DNA of 64,000 nucleotides from Calliopum simillimum (Eukaryota; Arthropoda; Insecta; Diptera; Lauxaniidae): NCBI GenBank assembly GCA_951812925.1, contig OX638368.1, forward strand, positions 113,731,309-113,795,308, read 5' to 3'. Both the position numbers and the translations under genes were made by a program. This document shows, in pieces, positions 46,751 to 59,215 of this stretch. Positions within the stretch are counted from its first letter, which is position 1; each line of letters begins with the position of its first letter. Under the pieces are notes generated by a model. The model saw nothing but the letters and a program-made list of their open reading frames with translations, ran no database searches and had not been told where the DNA came from.

Positions 46751-48315
46751 CATTAGGGCGTTTCACGAAAACAACTTTTTCGATTTTTTTCAAACCTTAA
46801 AGCGTATTTGGGTGTATTATGGGATAAAAATAACCCATTAATTTTTTCAGATTTTTTATTGGTCATTTAGAGGTCGCGATATCAACTTTTTAAAAAAATG
46901 TTTCCAAACTGTAAAAATAAATTGTTTAATACCTGTTTTATTGTTTTTAAATAACTCTGACTAACTAAATCACTCACTTTTGAGTCGCTTGGACCCGTAG
47001 AATACGAAAAAAGTCATGAAGATGAAAAAACTAGCAACGCCCTACTGGATAGACCCGTGTATTCAACATAATGTCACTGATTTTTTGATATTTTTGTCAA
47101 TTAATTGCCTAATTTTGGTAAAAAAACGTTTTTATTAATTGTGAAAAAGAAACGTCAAAACATATTTAAGAACATATGAAAAGGTAAGTTAATTAAATGA
47201 GTCATATTCTAAAACAGACAGGGTACTTTGCCTGGCACAGTGATGTCTAAAACTTAAAATTACGATAACTCATGAAAGTTGAGTCACACGTTTAAATTAA
47301 AAATATTTCTTAATAGGGAATTACTTGCACTACAATCTACATATACTTTTTTTTAGATGACTTATAGTTTAGCAGATATTTTTATAACAAACCAGAAATT
47401 TCGAAACAAACCGTTTTTTCAAAAAATATCCAAAACGGTCAGTCCTAGAAAAAAACATTTTCTCGCATTTTATAGAACGTTTAATTCCCTATAAAGATCT
47501 CTCCGAACTGTTTTTTCGTCCGACTTACCGTTCATGAGATATCGCGTCTTGAAATCATTCAAAATTGAACATTGTACTATGCATTGTACTGTATAAAATG
47601 CGAGAAAATTTTTTTTTCCAGGACTAACCGTTTTGGACATTTTTTGAAAAAACGGTTTGTTTCGAAATTTCTGGTTTGTTATAAAAATATCTGCTAAACT
47701 ATAAGTCATCTAAAAAAAAGTATATGTAGATTGTAGTGCAAGTAATTCCCTATAAAGAAATATTTTTACTTTAAACGTGTGACTCACCGTTCATGAGTTA
47801 TCGTAATTTTAAGTTTTAGATATCACTGTGCCAGGCAAATTACCCTGTCTGTTTTAGAATATGACTCATTTAATTAACTTACCTTTTCATATGTTCTTAA
47901 ATATGTTTTGACGTTTCTTTTTCACAATTAATAAAAACGTTTTTTTACCAAAATTAGGCAATTAATTGACAAAAATATCAAAAAATCAGTGACATTATGT
48001 TGAATACACGGGTCTATCCAGTAGGGCGTTGCTAGTTTTTTCATCTTCATGACTTTTTTCGTATTCTACGGGTCCAAGCGACTCAAAAGTGAGTGATTTA
48101 GTTAGTCAGAGTTATTTAAAAACAATAAAACAGGTATTAAACAATTTATTTTTACAGTTTGGAAACATTTTTTTAAAAAGTTGATATCGCGACCTCTAAA
48201 TGACCAATAAAAAATCTGAAAAAATTCATGGGTTATTTTTATCCCATAATACACCCAAAACCGCTTTAAGGTTTGAAAAAAATCAAAAAAGTTGTTTTCG
48301 TGAAACGCCCTAATG
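46751..48315. mobile_element. Long palindrome 3 (1.57 kb)
   Basis: Begins CATTAGGGCGTTTCACGAAA and ends with the reverse complement; TA at 46749-46750 and 48316-48317. Arms of about 770 bases mirror each other around 47530 with very few differences seen, for example CACGGGTCTATCCAGTAGGG against its complement. The short frames on both strands are mirrored as well and are not genes. Confidence 0.9.
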
Positions 48316-49556
48316 TACATACATAAGCAAAACTGCAGATATTAGAATCCAAAGAACATGGTTCCAACAGCACGGAACAACGTAACACATGTCTCTGCCA
48401 AGAATTTGAGAAATTTGACCTGAGAAATTGATTTTCAAGGCAAGTGACATATATTGGCCTCCACGCATTCCCGATGTAACGGATTTTTTCCTGATCTTTT
48501 TTAAAATGTGAAGTTTCCGCCAATAGACCAAATTCTCTGGCACAGTTTATTGAAAATATCCATCACAAAATGGCAGCCATCATAAGAAATATTAGTGGTT
48601 GAATGAATTAGTGCAGTGACGGCTAGAAATTACATTTGGACGATATTATTTTTAAGAAATAAACTTCCAAAACTATACAATTTCATAAATAAAAACATTC
48701 GATAGATGGGTTATTTTTTTTTTTTAACTATTCCTCTATAAACTTTCTTTTGGGTCACCATATGTCAGGCTTTTTCATTCCAAATTAACTCCATAGCAGC
48801 GTCTTTTGCTGACCCAGCTCCTTGAGCATATTCAAAATTAAATTCGCATATCCTAATCAATAGTCTCATTTTTTTAAATTTTTGAATTGTTTTTACTTAT
48901 TTATTTTCTGTAATTGGTAACAATTGTATTAAACAAATGTCAAAAAAGTTCGATTCGCTGAAATGTCAAAAATTGAATCTGTCAGAAATTGTAATCCATC
49001 TGGCACAGGAAAAATTAAAAATTTTAGTCACCGGAGTGAAATTTTTTTTCACCCCTATTTGCTTAAGGTAAAAGTTTCGATTTGGCACACGCCCTTTAAT
49101 TGAAATTGATTCCTATTGTTTATTGTTTACTTGATTTTTTCTATCACGTTAGGCTTCTAATTTATCTTTGCTTCAAAGTGCATGAAACGATATTTTCACA
49201 CATTATTATTGTTTAAGTCCTTTGAATGGAGTTGTTGTACATTTATTTCAATATGTGTTAAATTGGAAAGTAGGGATTTAATTGAAAAAGTTGAAGGTAG
49301 GACTTAAAGGAAAGATTTCATCTATCCGATACTACATAGTGCCGAAAAATATTTATACCATTTTCTGGAATAATGTCATGTGCCTCAAAATATCTATTTC
49401 TGAACTTTGAAGCATATGTAATACAGAATCCTGACGTGAAAAAAACGAAGATCAGATTCGTAAATAGGAAGTCTCCAGCTCTAGCCCACAAAAAATACGA
49501 AGGGATAAAAAAATATAAATTTGCAGGGTCTTAATGCAGTCAAAGTCAAAATATCT

Positions 49557-49636
49557 TCAGGTGTCCCAGAAATTATTCAATTAAGGCTTGTTGATACTCT
49601 GCCTTAGATATTTTTCCTCCAGTATATCTATATAAG
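49557..49636. repeat. Single unit of the 10276-10795 repeat
   Basis: CAGGTGTCCCAGAAATTATT, CAATTAAGGCTTGTTGATAC and TTTTTCCTCCAGTATATCTA match the intron-2 array. It breaks off where the DD37E element begins. Confidence 0.6.
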
Positions 49637-49639
49637 GTA

Positions 49640-50887
49640 TGTACACGAAAAAAAGTAGTCGACAAAAAATGGGTATAAAAAGTTTATTTTTTAACAAAAA
49701 AAGGAAAGTAATACATTTTTTAAGCATTTTAAGAAAATGAAAAGGTTTGCTCATTTGGTTTTGATATATGCCAAATATTGTAATTTTGAATTAACACCTA
49801 CCATTTGGGTGACCTGGGATGATACCTTGCTCCATTTTTGTTTTAGTTTCTTTTAATTTTTGACAACTTTCTTCGATTTTAGCAATTTTCTCTTCATTAT
49901 ATCCCAGTATTTTCCAATCGGCCGAAGCTCAGGGCAATTCGGAGGATTTGAATTTTTCGGTACAACATTGACCCTATTCTCTTCATACCAATTTATAACC
50001 AATTTTCCATAGTGAGAACTCGCCAAATCTGGCCAAAATAACACAGGCTTTTCGTGAAGGCGTATCATATGCAGCAGACGTTTCTATTAGCACTCTTCAC
50101 ATAAATTTGGTGGTTAATTGCACCAGTTGTGACAAATACTGAGCTCTTCAAACCGCATTTACAAATTGTTTGCCAAACTAAATATTTTTATGCAAACTTG
50201 TCCACTTTCTTGCTTTAATTTGGCGCAACATCGCCCGTCTTTTTTGCGGTGTAAAAAAAGTTGACCCGGAATTTGTTAAGGTCAGCTTTGACGTAAGTTG
50301 CGTCGTACATTAAAATGAATTCAAAACTGTGTACAAAACGGTCACAGAGCTTTCGTGAGCGAGTTTTAGCAGCTGTGTTTTGCTTATCGTTCCTATTTGG
50401 TGTCAGTAGTACTTTAAATGATTGAAAAGCTTTCTCTCTGCAAACTTTATGTACGTTTTTAGGCGACATATGCACTTTATTAGCCACATCTCTAATGGAA
50501 AGTACACTATTTTTTCATAGGCACGTAACACTTCTTTTGCTTTTTCCTCTGAGGTAAATCCTTTTTTTCTAACACTTCCAACTTTCCGTAGTTAATTGTT
50601 CACTAAAGTTTTCAAGCACGCAAGCTACCGTAGATTTTGCAATATTTATACTTTATGCAATATTTCTGTGAGACAAATGTGGAAAATCGTGTTTCTTGTG
50701 CACAATTAAATCTAGCACATATTCTTTCAATGAAATTATTTTGAAAACTATTCAAAATTCTAAAAAACCATTTATGGGGAAATGGAAGACAAAGAATTCT
50801 AAGACGATTGCATCTATTATATTCGCTTTTACTGTAATATCTAACGCGACACTCTTTGTTTAATGCGACTACTTTTTTTCGTATACA
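49640..50887 (-). mobile_element. DD37E Tc1/mariner element with terminal repeats
   Basis: The left end TGTACACGAAAAAAAGTAGT plus CG and the right end (reverse complement TGTATACGAAAAAAAGTAGT plus CG) are inverted repeats of about 22 bases with one mismatch. The 1.25-kb length is normal for an autonomous member, and the interior holds transposase fragments on the minus strand. A TA lies left of the element; the right flank (AG) no longer shows one. Confidence 0.8.
49790..50650 (-). pseudogene. DD37E transposase fragments, catalytic Glu lost
   Basis: Separate frames give SPKNVHKVCREKAF (helix-turn-helix side), then YDATYVKADLNKFRVNFFYT with the first Asp, and FWPDLASSHYGKLVINWY with the second Asp. 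NPPNCPELRPIGKYW follows, where the expected Glu of the RPIE motif is Gly. The frames are separated by stops and shifts between about 50070-50210 and upstream of 50490. Together with the lost Glu this makes the copy inactive. Comparable to, but not the same subfamily copy as, 35165-36171. Confidence 0.8.
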
Positions 50888-53556
50888 AGCCTTAATCAAG
50901 CAATATGATTAGTGGAATTGAATTTCTATTACCATAATTAGGTAAGAATAGTTTGTCTTTGGTCTATATAAAAAGCATAGGTCTTATAACCAAGTATTGC
51001 AGTGTACTTAATCTGTAGTTTGACGAATTTCCGGAACAATGATGAGTTCAAGATCAAACTACTCAAAACTGTTGCCAGCCTATATGAAAAGTTTAATAAA
51101 AATGTTCTTGCTTAACAATACACCGGAACATACAGATTTGACGTTTTTGTTTTGTTAAGTTTTCTACTGCTATTTTTAGGGAAGTGTTACAACAATAAAA
51201 GCTACGCCCAAAAAATATGACTAATGGCAGCTATTAATATGCAAAGCTTCCGTTTGGTAACATTGAAAATTAATAAAAAACAAATTACTTTTCCAACTCA
51301 AAGATCAAAAACATAAAGACAAGAAGTTGCGATATTTATTCAATTAATTTTTTAATTTATTTTTTATGGGTTACGGTTACCATTCAACTCTACGACGCGT
51401 TCCATGTCGGTTTTTCTCTATTTACACGCATAAGATACATTCATAATGTAGAATGAATGGTGCACTTGATCTATGATATGGGGTAAGCGATACAGGTTCC
51501 TTGTATCTGTAATATGTGACGCAGGCATAATTGAAAATTTCAAACAACAAAGTTGAATTTCAATTAATAGTTATCAAGCGTCAAGCCTAAGGTTGCTTGA
51601 ATTTAAAGAGTAGGTTTGGGCGTTGCATTGCATAAAGGCACAAGGTAACAGCAACAACAACAAACAATAAATTAAATGGAATTTTAAGTTTCAGGAAGAA
51701 CAGCATACAATTTGTTGCTTAAATTGAAAATAAAAATTTTGCTTTTGTTACGCTCTCCCACCGAAAACAAAAATTGTGATACCCCCAGAAAAGAATTGTT
51801 GCTAATTATAGCAAATTAAGACAGCGCCCTCTTTTACACTATAAAAACCGTTAAATAAAAAAGAACATAACTATTAAATATCTGCAACTACAACTATAAT
51901 ACAGAATTGAAAATAGATCTAAGCGATATCGACGTTAATCTCTGACTGATTTTTTTATTTCGCCACAAAACGCTAATTTTTCTTCGTCGTATCTCTTATG
52001 GTTTATAAAAATTGGTAAATTAGTGCGAACGTGCCACTGCTGGTTTGTAAGTCGAGCAGGCACTACTGTTTTTTTATTTTATTTTTATTTTATGTTTATG
52101 CTTCAAGTAAAAAGTTTTTGGCCATGTTGTCTCAAACTGTATTTTTTTGTATTTTTCTTATGCTGCAGCGCGCTTTTAGCCAAATTAATCAACGGCTTAG
52201 TCAGCTTGGACCGTGTAAAGATATGATCGTAAAATTATTTTGTGTTGTGTGTTCGCTTATCGCTAATTATGGTTATTATATGCAGTTTGATTAATCAAGT
52301 TATCGTTATTATCATAATCATATGCTATAACAATTTGGGATACAAAAATTTTTTTTTTTTTTATTTCCAAAAAATTCAAATTTTCTAAATGTCAGACTAT
52401 CATGCATTAACTGTTTGACATTAGAAAAATATTGCAGAAATATTTGGAAAATTATTTAAATAATTCTTTTATTAAAGCAGTTTAATTGTGTTGGGTGTTT
52501 GGTAGTTGTTTGCATCAATAACTCTTCGATTTGTTCCGGTTAGGAGTTCCAACATTTACAATAATTCTACTATGGACAAAGCCTTGGAGAAAGAAAATAT
52601 TATTTTATACAATAAACTGTTTCGATTTGTATGAAGCAAAAAAATGTCATCTCGACATCGACTCAAAAGTTTGAAGGACTTTAAAAAACAATATGTGCGG
52701 TTCTTCAAAAATTGTACCATTCAATGTCCCGGGGCTCAAGCCCATGTTAAAATTTAAAATTCGATATCTTAACTATTTAAAACAGTTACTTAACCAGAGC
52801 TTCTATACGAATTGCATGAAAAAAAAATCATTTTTAATATTTTACTATGAAATAATAACTTAAATTGTTAAAACGTCATTCTTCGTCCTGTTCCTAACCG
52901 CTTCTTAGTGCACTTAATTTGCCCGTTACGCATATTACATTATTTTCTAAAAAAAAAAAAAAAATAATACAACATTGTTTGCATATATATTTCAGCTACT
53001 GTTTTACTGTGTTAACTCTTCGAACATTTTTTTAATATATAAAATTGACAACCATGAAAGTTGGTCCTTCAATTTAGACCATCTTCGCTCAGTTTTTCTT
53101 ATTCTAACTGTAATTTTTTTAAATATAGAATATTTGAATTTGAATATTTTGAATATTTATTTTGAACCACCACATATAAGAATAGTTTACAATATTAAGT
53201 TTGCTTATATACTAAAGATTACAAGGTGTGATTGATTCCTTATTCCTACATTCTGTAGCTCAAGGAGCTAGTATAGAATGCAGTATATATGTAGTTAAAA
53301 CTAAATATAAAATATTTTTTCTAAAGAATAAAGCATTTTTGGACGAGAAAAATAAATTTTATAATCTTTTGTCATAAGAAGCATCCATCAAATTTCGACA
53401 TTTGCATCAACTTTTATTTTGTTTAAAAAATTTTTACATTAAGTATTAAAAAATATATGAATAATTTTTTTTTAAACTTAAGGACAAACAAAAAGCCTGA
53501 AAAAAATATTGCACTAAGTATATTGCACATTATTCAAGCCTCTTGGTTGTCTGTTA

Positions 53557-55465
53557 AGTATATATTAATAAATAAATAAATTAAATAAATAAGTTAAATA
53601 AATAAATTAAATAAACAAATGATATAAATAAATTAAAATAAATAAATAAATTAACACAAACAAACAAATTATATAATTAAAAATCGAATAAATAAATTAA
53701 AATAAATAAATAAAATAAAATAAATAACATAAATCGAATAAATAATCAAAAACAATGTTTAGGGAAAACAAAATAAATACATAAATCTAATGTATAAATA
53801 AATTAGATAAATAACTTAAACAAAGTAAAAGTTGGATTTCATGTTATACTTGGATATGAAGGAGTAAATCTAGCTCACTGAAATGAAAAGTAAAAAGCCA
53901 CAACTTAACCTCTCTGAGGAATGCAAATTTGTTGCGTATGCATCGAATGTTGGCGGGTAATTCGTTAAACAGTCTTGGAGCAATCGCTGCATGAGAATGT
54001 AGGAAGTGCTGTATTTTATGCGGGGGAATGACAGTTTTTCTTAGTTTATTTATTCTTAGATTATATTTAGGGTTATATTGTTCTATCAAATGACCTTTAT
54101 TATGAAAAAACACCTTTAAAACCTTATAAAAATACAGATGCTTTAATGGAAGGATTCCTAGACTCTTGAATAATTTAAAGCTATGTTCAAGGCGGTTTTT
54201 GTTACATATAATACGGATTATATGTTTTTGTGCTGTTAGAAGTGGCGTTATTTTGTTTTGACTGGCACCTCCCCAACAGGCCAATCCGTACTCCATTTTT
54301 GAGTTAAAAATTCCATAATAGATGCAAATTAACAGCTCTTTTGGGCATATGTTTTTGAGGAGATATAATTGTCTTATAGTGCACATAGTATATTTTTTCA
54401 GAGCACTAGTGTGCTGCGACCAAGACATTTTTGCATCCAATAGAATACCCAAATACTTAAAAGTCGAGACGGAATCAATTTCGAAGCATTGTGAGTGACA
54501 ACTTAAGTGAGCATTATATGTTGAAGCGTGTATTGCTGAATTGCAAATATTTTTATCTATCAAATACATGTTGCAGTCTGGGTGATGAAATATAAATTTG
54601 TCATTTTGTACTTTCTTTCCAGCAGTATTAAAGAACATAATTTTTGTTTTATCACTCAAAATAAGTTTATGAATAGCAAACCAGTGCCTCAGAATACTTA
54701 AATCATGGTTAATACTGGCTGTTAAGTTAAGCAAAGAGTCACTGGAGTATGTGGAAGCCATATCATCTGCAAATGCTACTGTCTTACTTTTGAAATCTTG
54801 ATGAAAAATTGAGTTGATGTAAATCAAAAAAAGTACTGGGCCTAAAACTGATCCTTGCGGTACACCGGAGTTTATTCTAAGGAATGAGCTGTAGGCATTG
54901 TTTATTTTAACTCGTTGCATTCGGTTTTGTAAATATGAGCAAAACCATTTATGTACAGAACCTCTAAGACCACACTTGTAAATTTTGTTTATAAGAATTT
55001 CATGATCAACAGAATCAAAAGCTTTCGTTATGTCTATAAAAAGGGCGGCAGTCTGCTTTTTATCATTGAGTGCACCATAGATATTGTTGCAAAATTTAAG
55101 AAGTGCATCTTCTGTAGATAGATTTGATCGGAAACCATATTGGTGTTCACTGAAAAATTTTTTTTTGTTCAGAAAATGCACAATTCTAGCTTTCATGACT
55201 CTTTCATAGATTTTCGAAAATGAGGGAAGTATTGAAATTGGACGGTAATTATTCGGCATCTGTTGATCTCCTTTTTTGAATAACGGTATAACTTCTGCTT
55301 TTTTTAATCCTTCTGGGAAGATTCCAGCTTCCATACTCTTGTTAACTATATGGCAGAGTACGTCAGCAACATTATGCACGATTTTTTTTATAAAGGTATT
55401 TGAAAAACTATGTTCAGTTTTCGAGCTAGAGTAAATAGAGAACTGTAAGTTAATTGACATGAAAC
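53557..55465 (-). mobile_element. 5'-truncated LINE with (TTTA)n tail
   Basis: On the minus strand it starts abruptly at about 55465 next to a minisatellite. It carries a long reverse-transcriptase frame and ends in a TTTA/TTTAA-rich tail (53557-53800 on plus as AAATAAAT). The endonuclease part is missing, as expected from incomplete reverse transcription. Target-site duplication not identified. Confidence 0.8.
53844..55460 (-). CDS. LINE reverse transcriptase (open, 538 codons, N-terminally truncated)
   Basis: The polymerase blocks are in order: VIPLFKKGD (about 57-65), NYRPISILPSFSK (71-83), QYGFRSNLSTEDAL (107-120), FIDITKAFDSVDHE (141-154, first catalytic Asp), SGVPQGSVLGP (198-208), AFADDM (229-234, catalytic Asp pair) and FKYLGILLD (334-342). 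After these comes a thumb and a C-terminal region ending LPANIR...LREVKLWLF. FADD replaces the commoner YADD and is seen in CR1/Jockey-like groups. The exact clade is not assigned. The frame is free of stops, so the copy is young, but without endonuclease and 5' end it is unlikely to be autonomous. The given Met is simply the first in frame. Confidence 0.92.
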   Translation of the reverse strand: MSINLQFSIYSSSKTEHSFSNTFIKKIVHNVADVLCHIVNKSMEAGIFPEGLKKAEVIPLFKKGDQQMPNNYRPISILPSFSKIYERVMKARIVHFLNKKKFFSEHQYGFRSNLSTEDALLKFCNNIYGALNDKKQTAALFIDITKAFDSVDHEILINKIYKCGLRGSVHKWFCSYLQNRMQRVKINNAYSSFLRINSGVPQGSVLGPVLFLIYINSIFHQDFKSKTVAFADDMASTYSSDSLLNLTASINHDLSILRHWFAIHKLILSDKTKIMFFNTAGKKVQNDKFIFHHPDCNMYLIDKNICNSAIHASTYNAHLSCHSQCFEIDSVSTFKYLGILLDAKMSWSQHTSALKKYTMCTIRQLYLLKNICPKELLICIYYGIFNSKMEYGLACWGGASQNKITPLLTAQKHIIRIICNKNRLEHSFKLFKSLGILPLKHLYFYKVLKVFFHNKGHLIEQYNPKYNLRINKLRKTVIPPHKIQHFLHSHAAIAPRLFNELPANIRCIRNKFAFLREVKLWLFTFHFSELDLLLHIQV

Positions 55466-56035
55466 TTTTATGGTAATCGATTGCATGAGATTTTTATCGC
55501 ATCATATTTTTAAAATCTGATATTTTTACAGCATTTGATTTTTGTCACATGATATTTTTTCAACATATGCCAATTTTATACATTTGATTTTTATCGGTTA
55601 AAACTTCTATAGCATTTGGTTTTTGTCTCATGATATTTTCAGCAACTGACATTTTTACGGCATTTGATTTTTTTCGCTTGAGATTTTTATAGCCTGAGAT
55701 TTTTGTTGCATGAGAGTTTTTTCGCATGACATTTCAAACATCTGACATTTCTACAGCATTTGATTTTTATGGCTGAAAGTTTGTGTATCATTATATTTTT
55801 TACACCTGATATTTTTATAGCATTTTTAACATCTGAAATTTTTAAAGTAGTTGATTCTCATCGCATAAAATTTTTAAGGTATTTAATTGTTATCGCATGA
55901 TATGAACATGAACATTTTAAAGCATTCGATTTTTATCGCAAGATATTTTTAACAACTGACATTTTTACAGCATTTGACTCTTATCGTTAGAATTTTTTTT
56001 AATATATATTCGTATCGTGATATACACATCGCACA
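55466..56035. repeat. Minisatellite block 1 (GCATTTGATTTTTATCGCATGA type)
   Basis: The phrases GCATTTGATTTTTATCGCAT, GAGATTTTTA and TTTTTAACATCTGACATTT alternate about every 45-50 bases with much variation. The LINE at 53557-55465 ends inside or against this block. Confidence 0.75.
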
Positions 56036-57529
56036 TAATTTTTACAAGTAGTTTTATTTAATCGGTTTTTTTAGGTCTTTATTACACTGTACAAAAAAAC
56101 GCATTTTTGTATTAAATCGACGAGGAATACTAGTCACCAGTTTAGTTAGTAACACTGCTTATGTATGTTCATTTTCTTAAGGAAAAACCTTTTTAATTAT
56201 CGTACTTTTTATTCAATCAATATCTAATTAAGCTTAAGTGTTCATAGATGATTTTATAACGAAGCAGAAAATTAGTTATCTTATAATAATAATTCCAATG
56301 GCCGGTTTAGTTGGCTACCAACTTATTCAGCACTTTTTTTTCTTCACTTTTCTAACATAATATAAACTTTGGAAAAAGTTAAATCACAAATTCAATGCCA
56401 TGCTTACACAATCGCGATTTCAATTAATCTCCACTATGGGGTAAAATTGAATTTTAATAAAGTTAAAGAGAAATACATACACTTTACCGGGGGAATATGT
56501 TGAGGCGAGAAATTTGCAAGAGAAGAGGCGTTTACTGTATTTGATTACTGTTTTTGCAAAAATCTATAGCATATTAATGCAGCGTCGAATTGGCAACACC
56601 TTTTCCTATTTGTTGCCATAATTGGTAGTTATAAGGCACTTTTTAAATACATTGAAAATATGCTCGCATGGGAAGAGTAGTGGCTTTAATGGTTTTTAAT
56701 TAAAAACAATTTCAACATTTCGAGGCTATGTATATTGTTAAGCACTTTTTTCAAAAGCATATATATCATTTTTCAATTTGACCTTACTTTTGCAAAGCAA
56801 ATAAGAGGTGCAATAGCTGATAGCTATATGTAATAGAAAAAAATGCTGCTTAAATCACATTCAAAAAATAACTTTATAAATATAAGGTTCCTTTACAATC
56901 TTTGAAAACATCAGCACACATTTGTAATTACAATGCAATTGCTTTATTATGCTTGAATAATCGCAAACTTATAACAATGAGTGCAAAAATTCCTTAACTT
57001 AATGGGGGGCCGCCTAAAACACAAAAAGCAAAAAAGACAAAACGCTGATAAAATTAAACAGGAAGTTTATACGAACGTTAACTTGCGCGCATTCCTGTCC
57101 ACCTTAGTGTGCATGCATCTTATTTTTGTTGTTGCTTTTAATATCATGGACTTTGTTTGTATTATCGCACGTACGATGGCACACCAAATCGTGCAACATG
57201 CAGCCCGCATGCCTACAGCATTTCCTACACCCAAAAAAACAACTATTCCGCCTCAAGAATGTATGCATACAATGTGTTGTCAATTGTTGCCTGCTGCTGT
57301 GGCCTCGCTCATACGCTCCAATTTGATTGTATACTTTTACCTCTACACACATATACACGAGTATAAGGATTTTCAAGGAGTTAAATAAAATATTCATTGG
57401 TAAAAATGGTTGTACGTTATGTGTTTGTTAATCTAGAAGTTCGAATGAACGCCGAAATTTCATTACATCGAGAACAGTTTAAGTTTTTGTTAAATTGTTT
57501 CGATTTATGTGTGGCCGCTTCTATGATCA

Positions 57530-58875
57530 TGTATTATATTTTGCGTGTAATCGCATGAAATTTTTGTAGCATTCGATTTTTATCGCATGAGACTTTTAAT
57601 GCATGAAATTTCAACATCTGATATTTTCCAGCATTTGGTTTTTCTCGCATGAAATTTTAAAAGCATTAGACTTTTATCGCATGATACTTTTAATATCTGA
57701 CATTTTTAAAGCAGTTGATTCTTTTGACATGAGATTTTCGTAGCATTCGATTTTTATTGCATGCGATTTTTATCGCATGATATTTTTAACACCTGAAATT
57801 TTCCAGCATTTTGTTTTTCTCGCATGAGATTTTTACAGCATTCGATTTTATTGCATATTACTTTTAATATCTTTCATTTTTAATGCCTTTGATTCTTTTG
57901 ACATGAAATTTTTATGGTTTCGATTTTTATCGCATGAGACTTTTAATGCATGAATTTTCAACATCTGGAATTTTTTAGCATTTGGTTTTTTTTTCATGAG
58001 TTTTTACACATTCAATTTTTGTTACATGAAACTTTTAGTACCTGACATTTTTAAAGCAGTTGATTCTTTTGACGTGAAATTGTTGTAGCATCAAATTTTT
58101 ATCGCATTAGACTTCTAATGCAGGAGTTTTAAACACCTAAAACTTTCCAACACTTTTAAAATCCAGCATTGATTGTTTTGACATGAAATTTTTATGGCTT
58201 TCGATTTTTATTGCATGAGATTTTTATTGCATGAGATTTTTATCGCATGATATTTTTTTAAATCTGTTATTTTTACTGCATTTGATTTCTATCGATTGAA
58301 ATTTTTAAATTATTCAATTTTTAACGCATGAGATTTTTATCGAATGATATTTTTTCAACATCTGACAATTTTATACATGATTTTTATCGGTTAAAATTTC
58401 TATAACATTTGATTTTTATATTGTAATATAATATTTTTAGCAACTGACATTTTTACAGCAATTGACTTTTATCGCTTGAGATTTTGATAGCCTGATATTT
58501 TTGTCGCGTGAGAGTCTTATCGCATGATATTTTTAACATCTGACATTTCCACAGCATTTGATTTTTATTGCTCAAAGTTTGTGTAGCATAATATTGCTTA
58601 CACCTGATATAGCATTCGACTTTTAGCATTTATAGCATTCGACTTTTATCGCATGAGAGTTTTTTCGCATGATTTTTTAACTTCTGAAATTTTTAAAGCA
58701 TTTGATTCTTATTGCATAAAATTTTAAAGACATTCGATTTTTATCGCTTGATATGAATATGAACATGAACATTCTAAAGCATTCGATTTTTATCGCAACA
58801 CATTTTTACAGCATTTGACTTTTATTGTTTGAAATTTTTTTAATATAATATTCTTATCATATAATTAAACATCGA
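57530..58875. repeat. Minisatellite block 2 (same family)
   Basis: Same alternating phrases as 55466-56035, for 1.3 kb. It is separated from block 1 by 1.5 kb of non-repetitive sequence. Confidence 0.75.
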
Positions 58876-58929
58876 ATAATATTCTAATCGCATGTAGTTT
58901 TATATTTAAAGGATACCTATGGGAAACAA

Positions 58930-59215
58930 ATTTCTTTGGGTCTTATATAAAATGATTTAAAATACTTTCATAAGAAGTTCTATATAAATTTTATACAAAA
59001 AAAGTATAAAAGACTTTTATATAGTGATACTATAAAATTTAAACCAAAATAGTTGTAATTGTAATAATACTTTATGTGTATACATTTTATACAAAAAAGC
59101 ATAAACAGCTTGTATACCAAATTGAAGCATAGATTTTATACCAAGTTTGGTGTGAATCTGTATTCATTCCAATTTGGTTTGAGTTTTACACCCAAACTAT
59201 AAGTATTGGTTGTGT
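58930..59215. repeat. Dispersed repeat, inverted copy of 31385-31640
   Basis: TTTTATATAGTGATACTATA, TTGTATACCAAATTGAAGCA and GGTTTGAGTTTTACACCCAA mirror the copy in intron 3. Confidence 0.65.

Noticed and set aside
46201..48543. Several open frames on both strands
   Set aside because: They lie mostly in the palindromic arms of 46751-48315, where each frame has a mirror copy; no codon structure or known domain.
56981..57388. 135-codon plus-strand frame and its overlapping shadows
   Set aside because: Cys/His-rich but no recognisable domain, with several overlapping frames in the same low-complexity stretch and no splice context.
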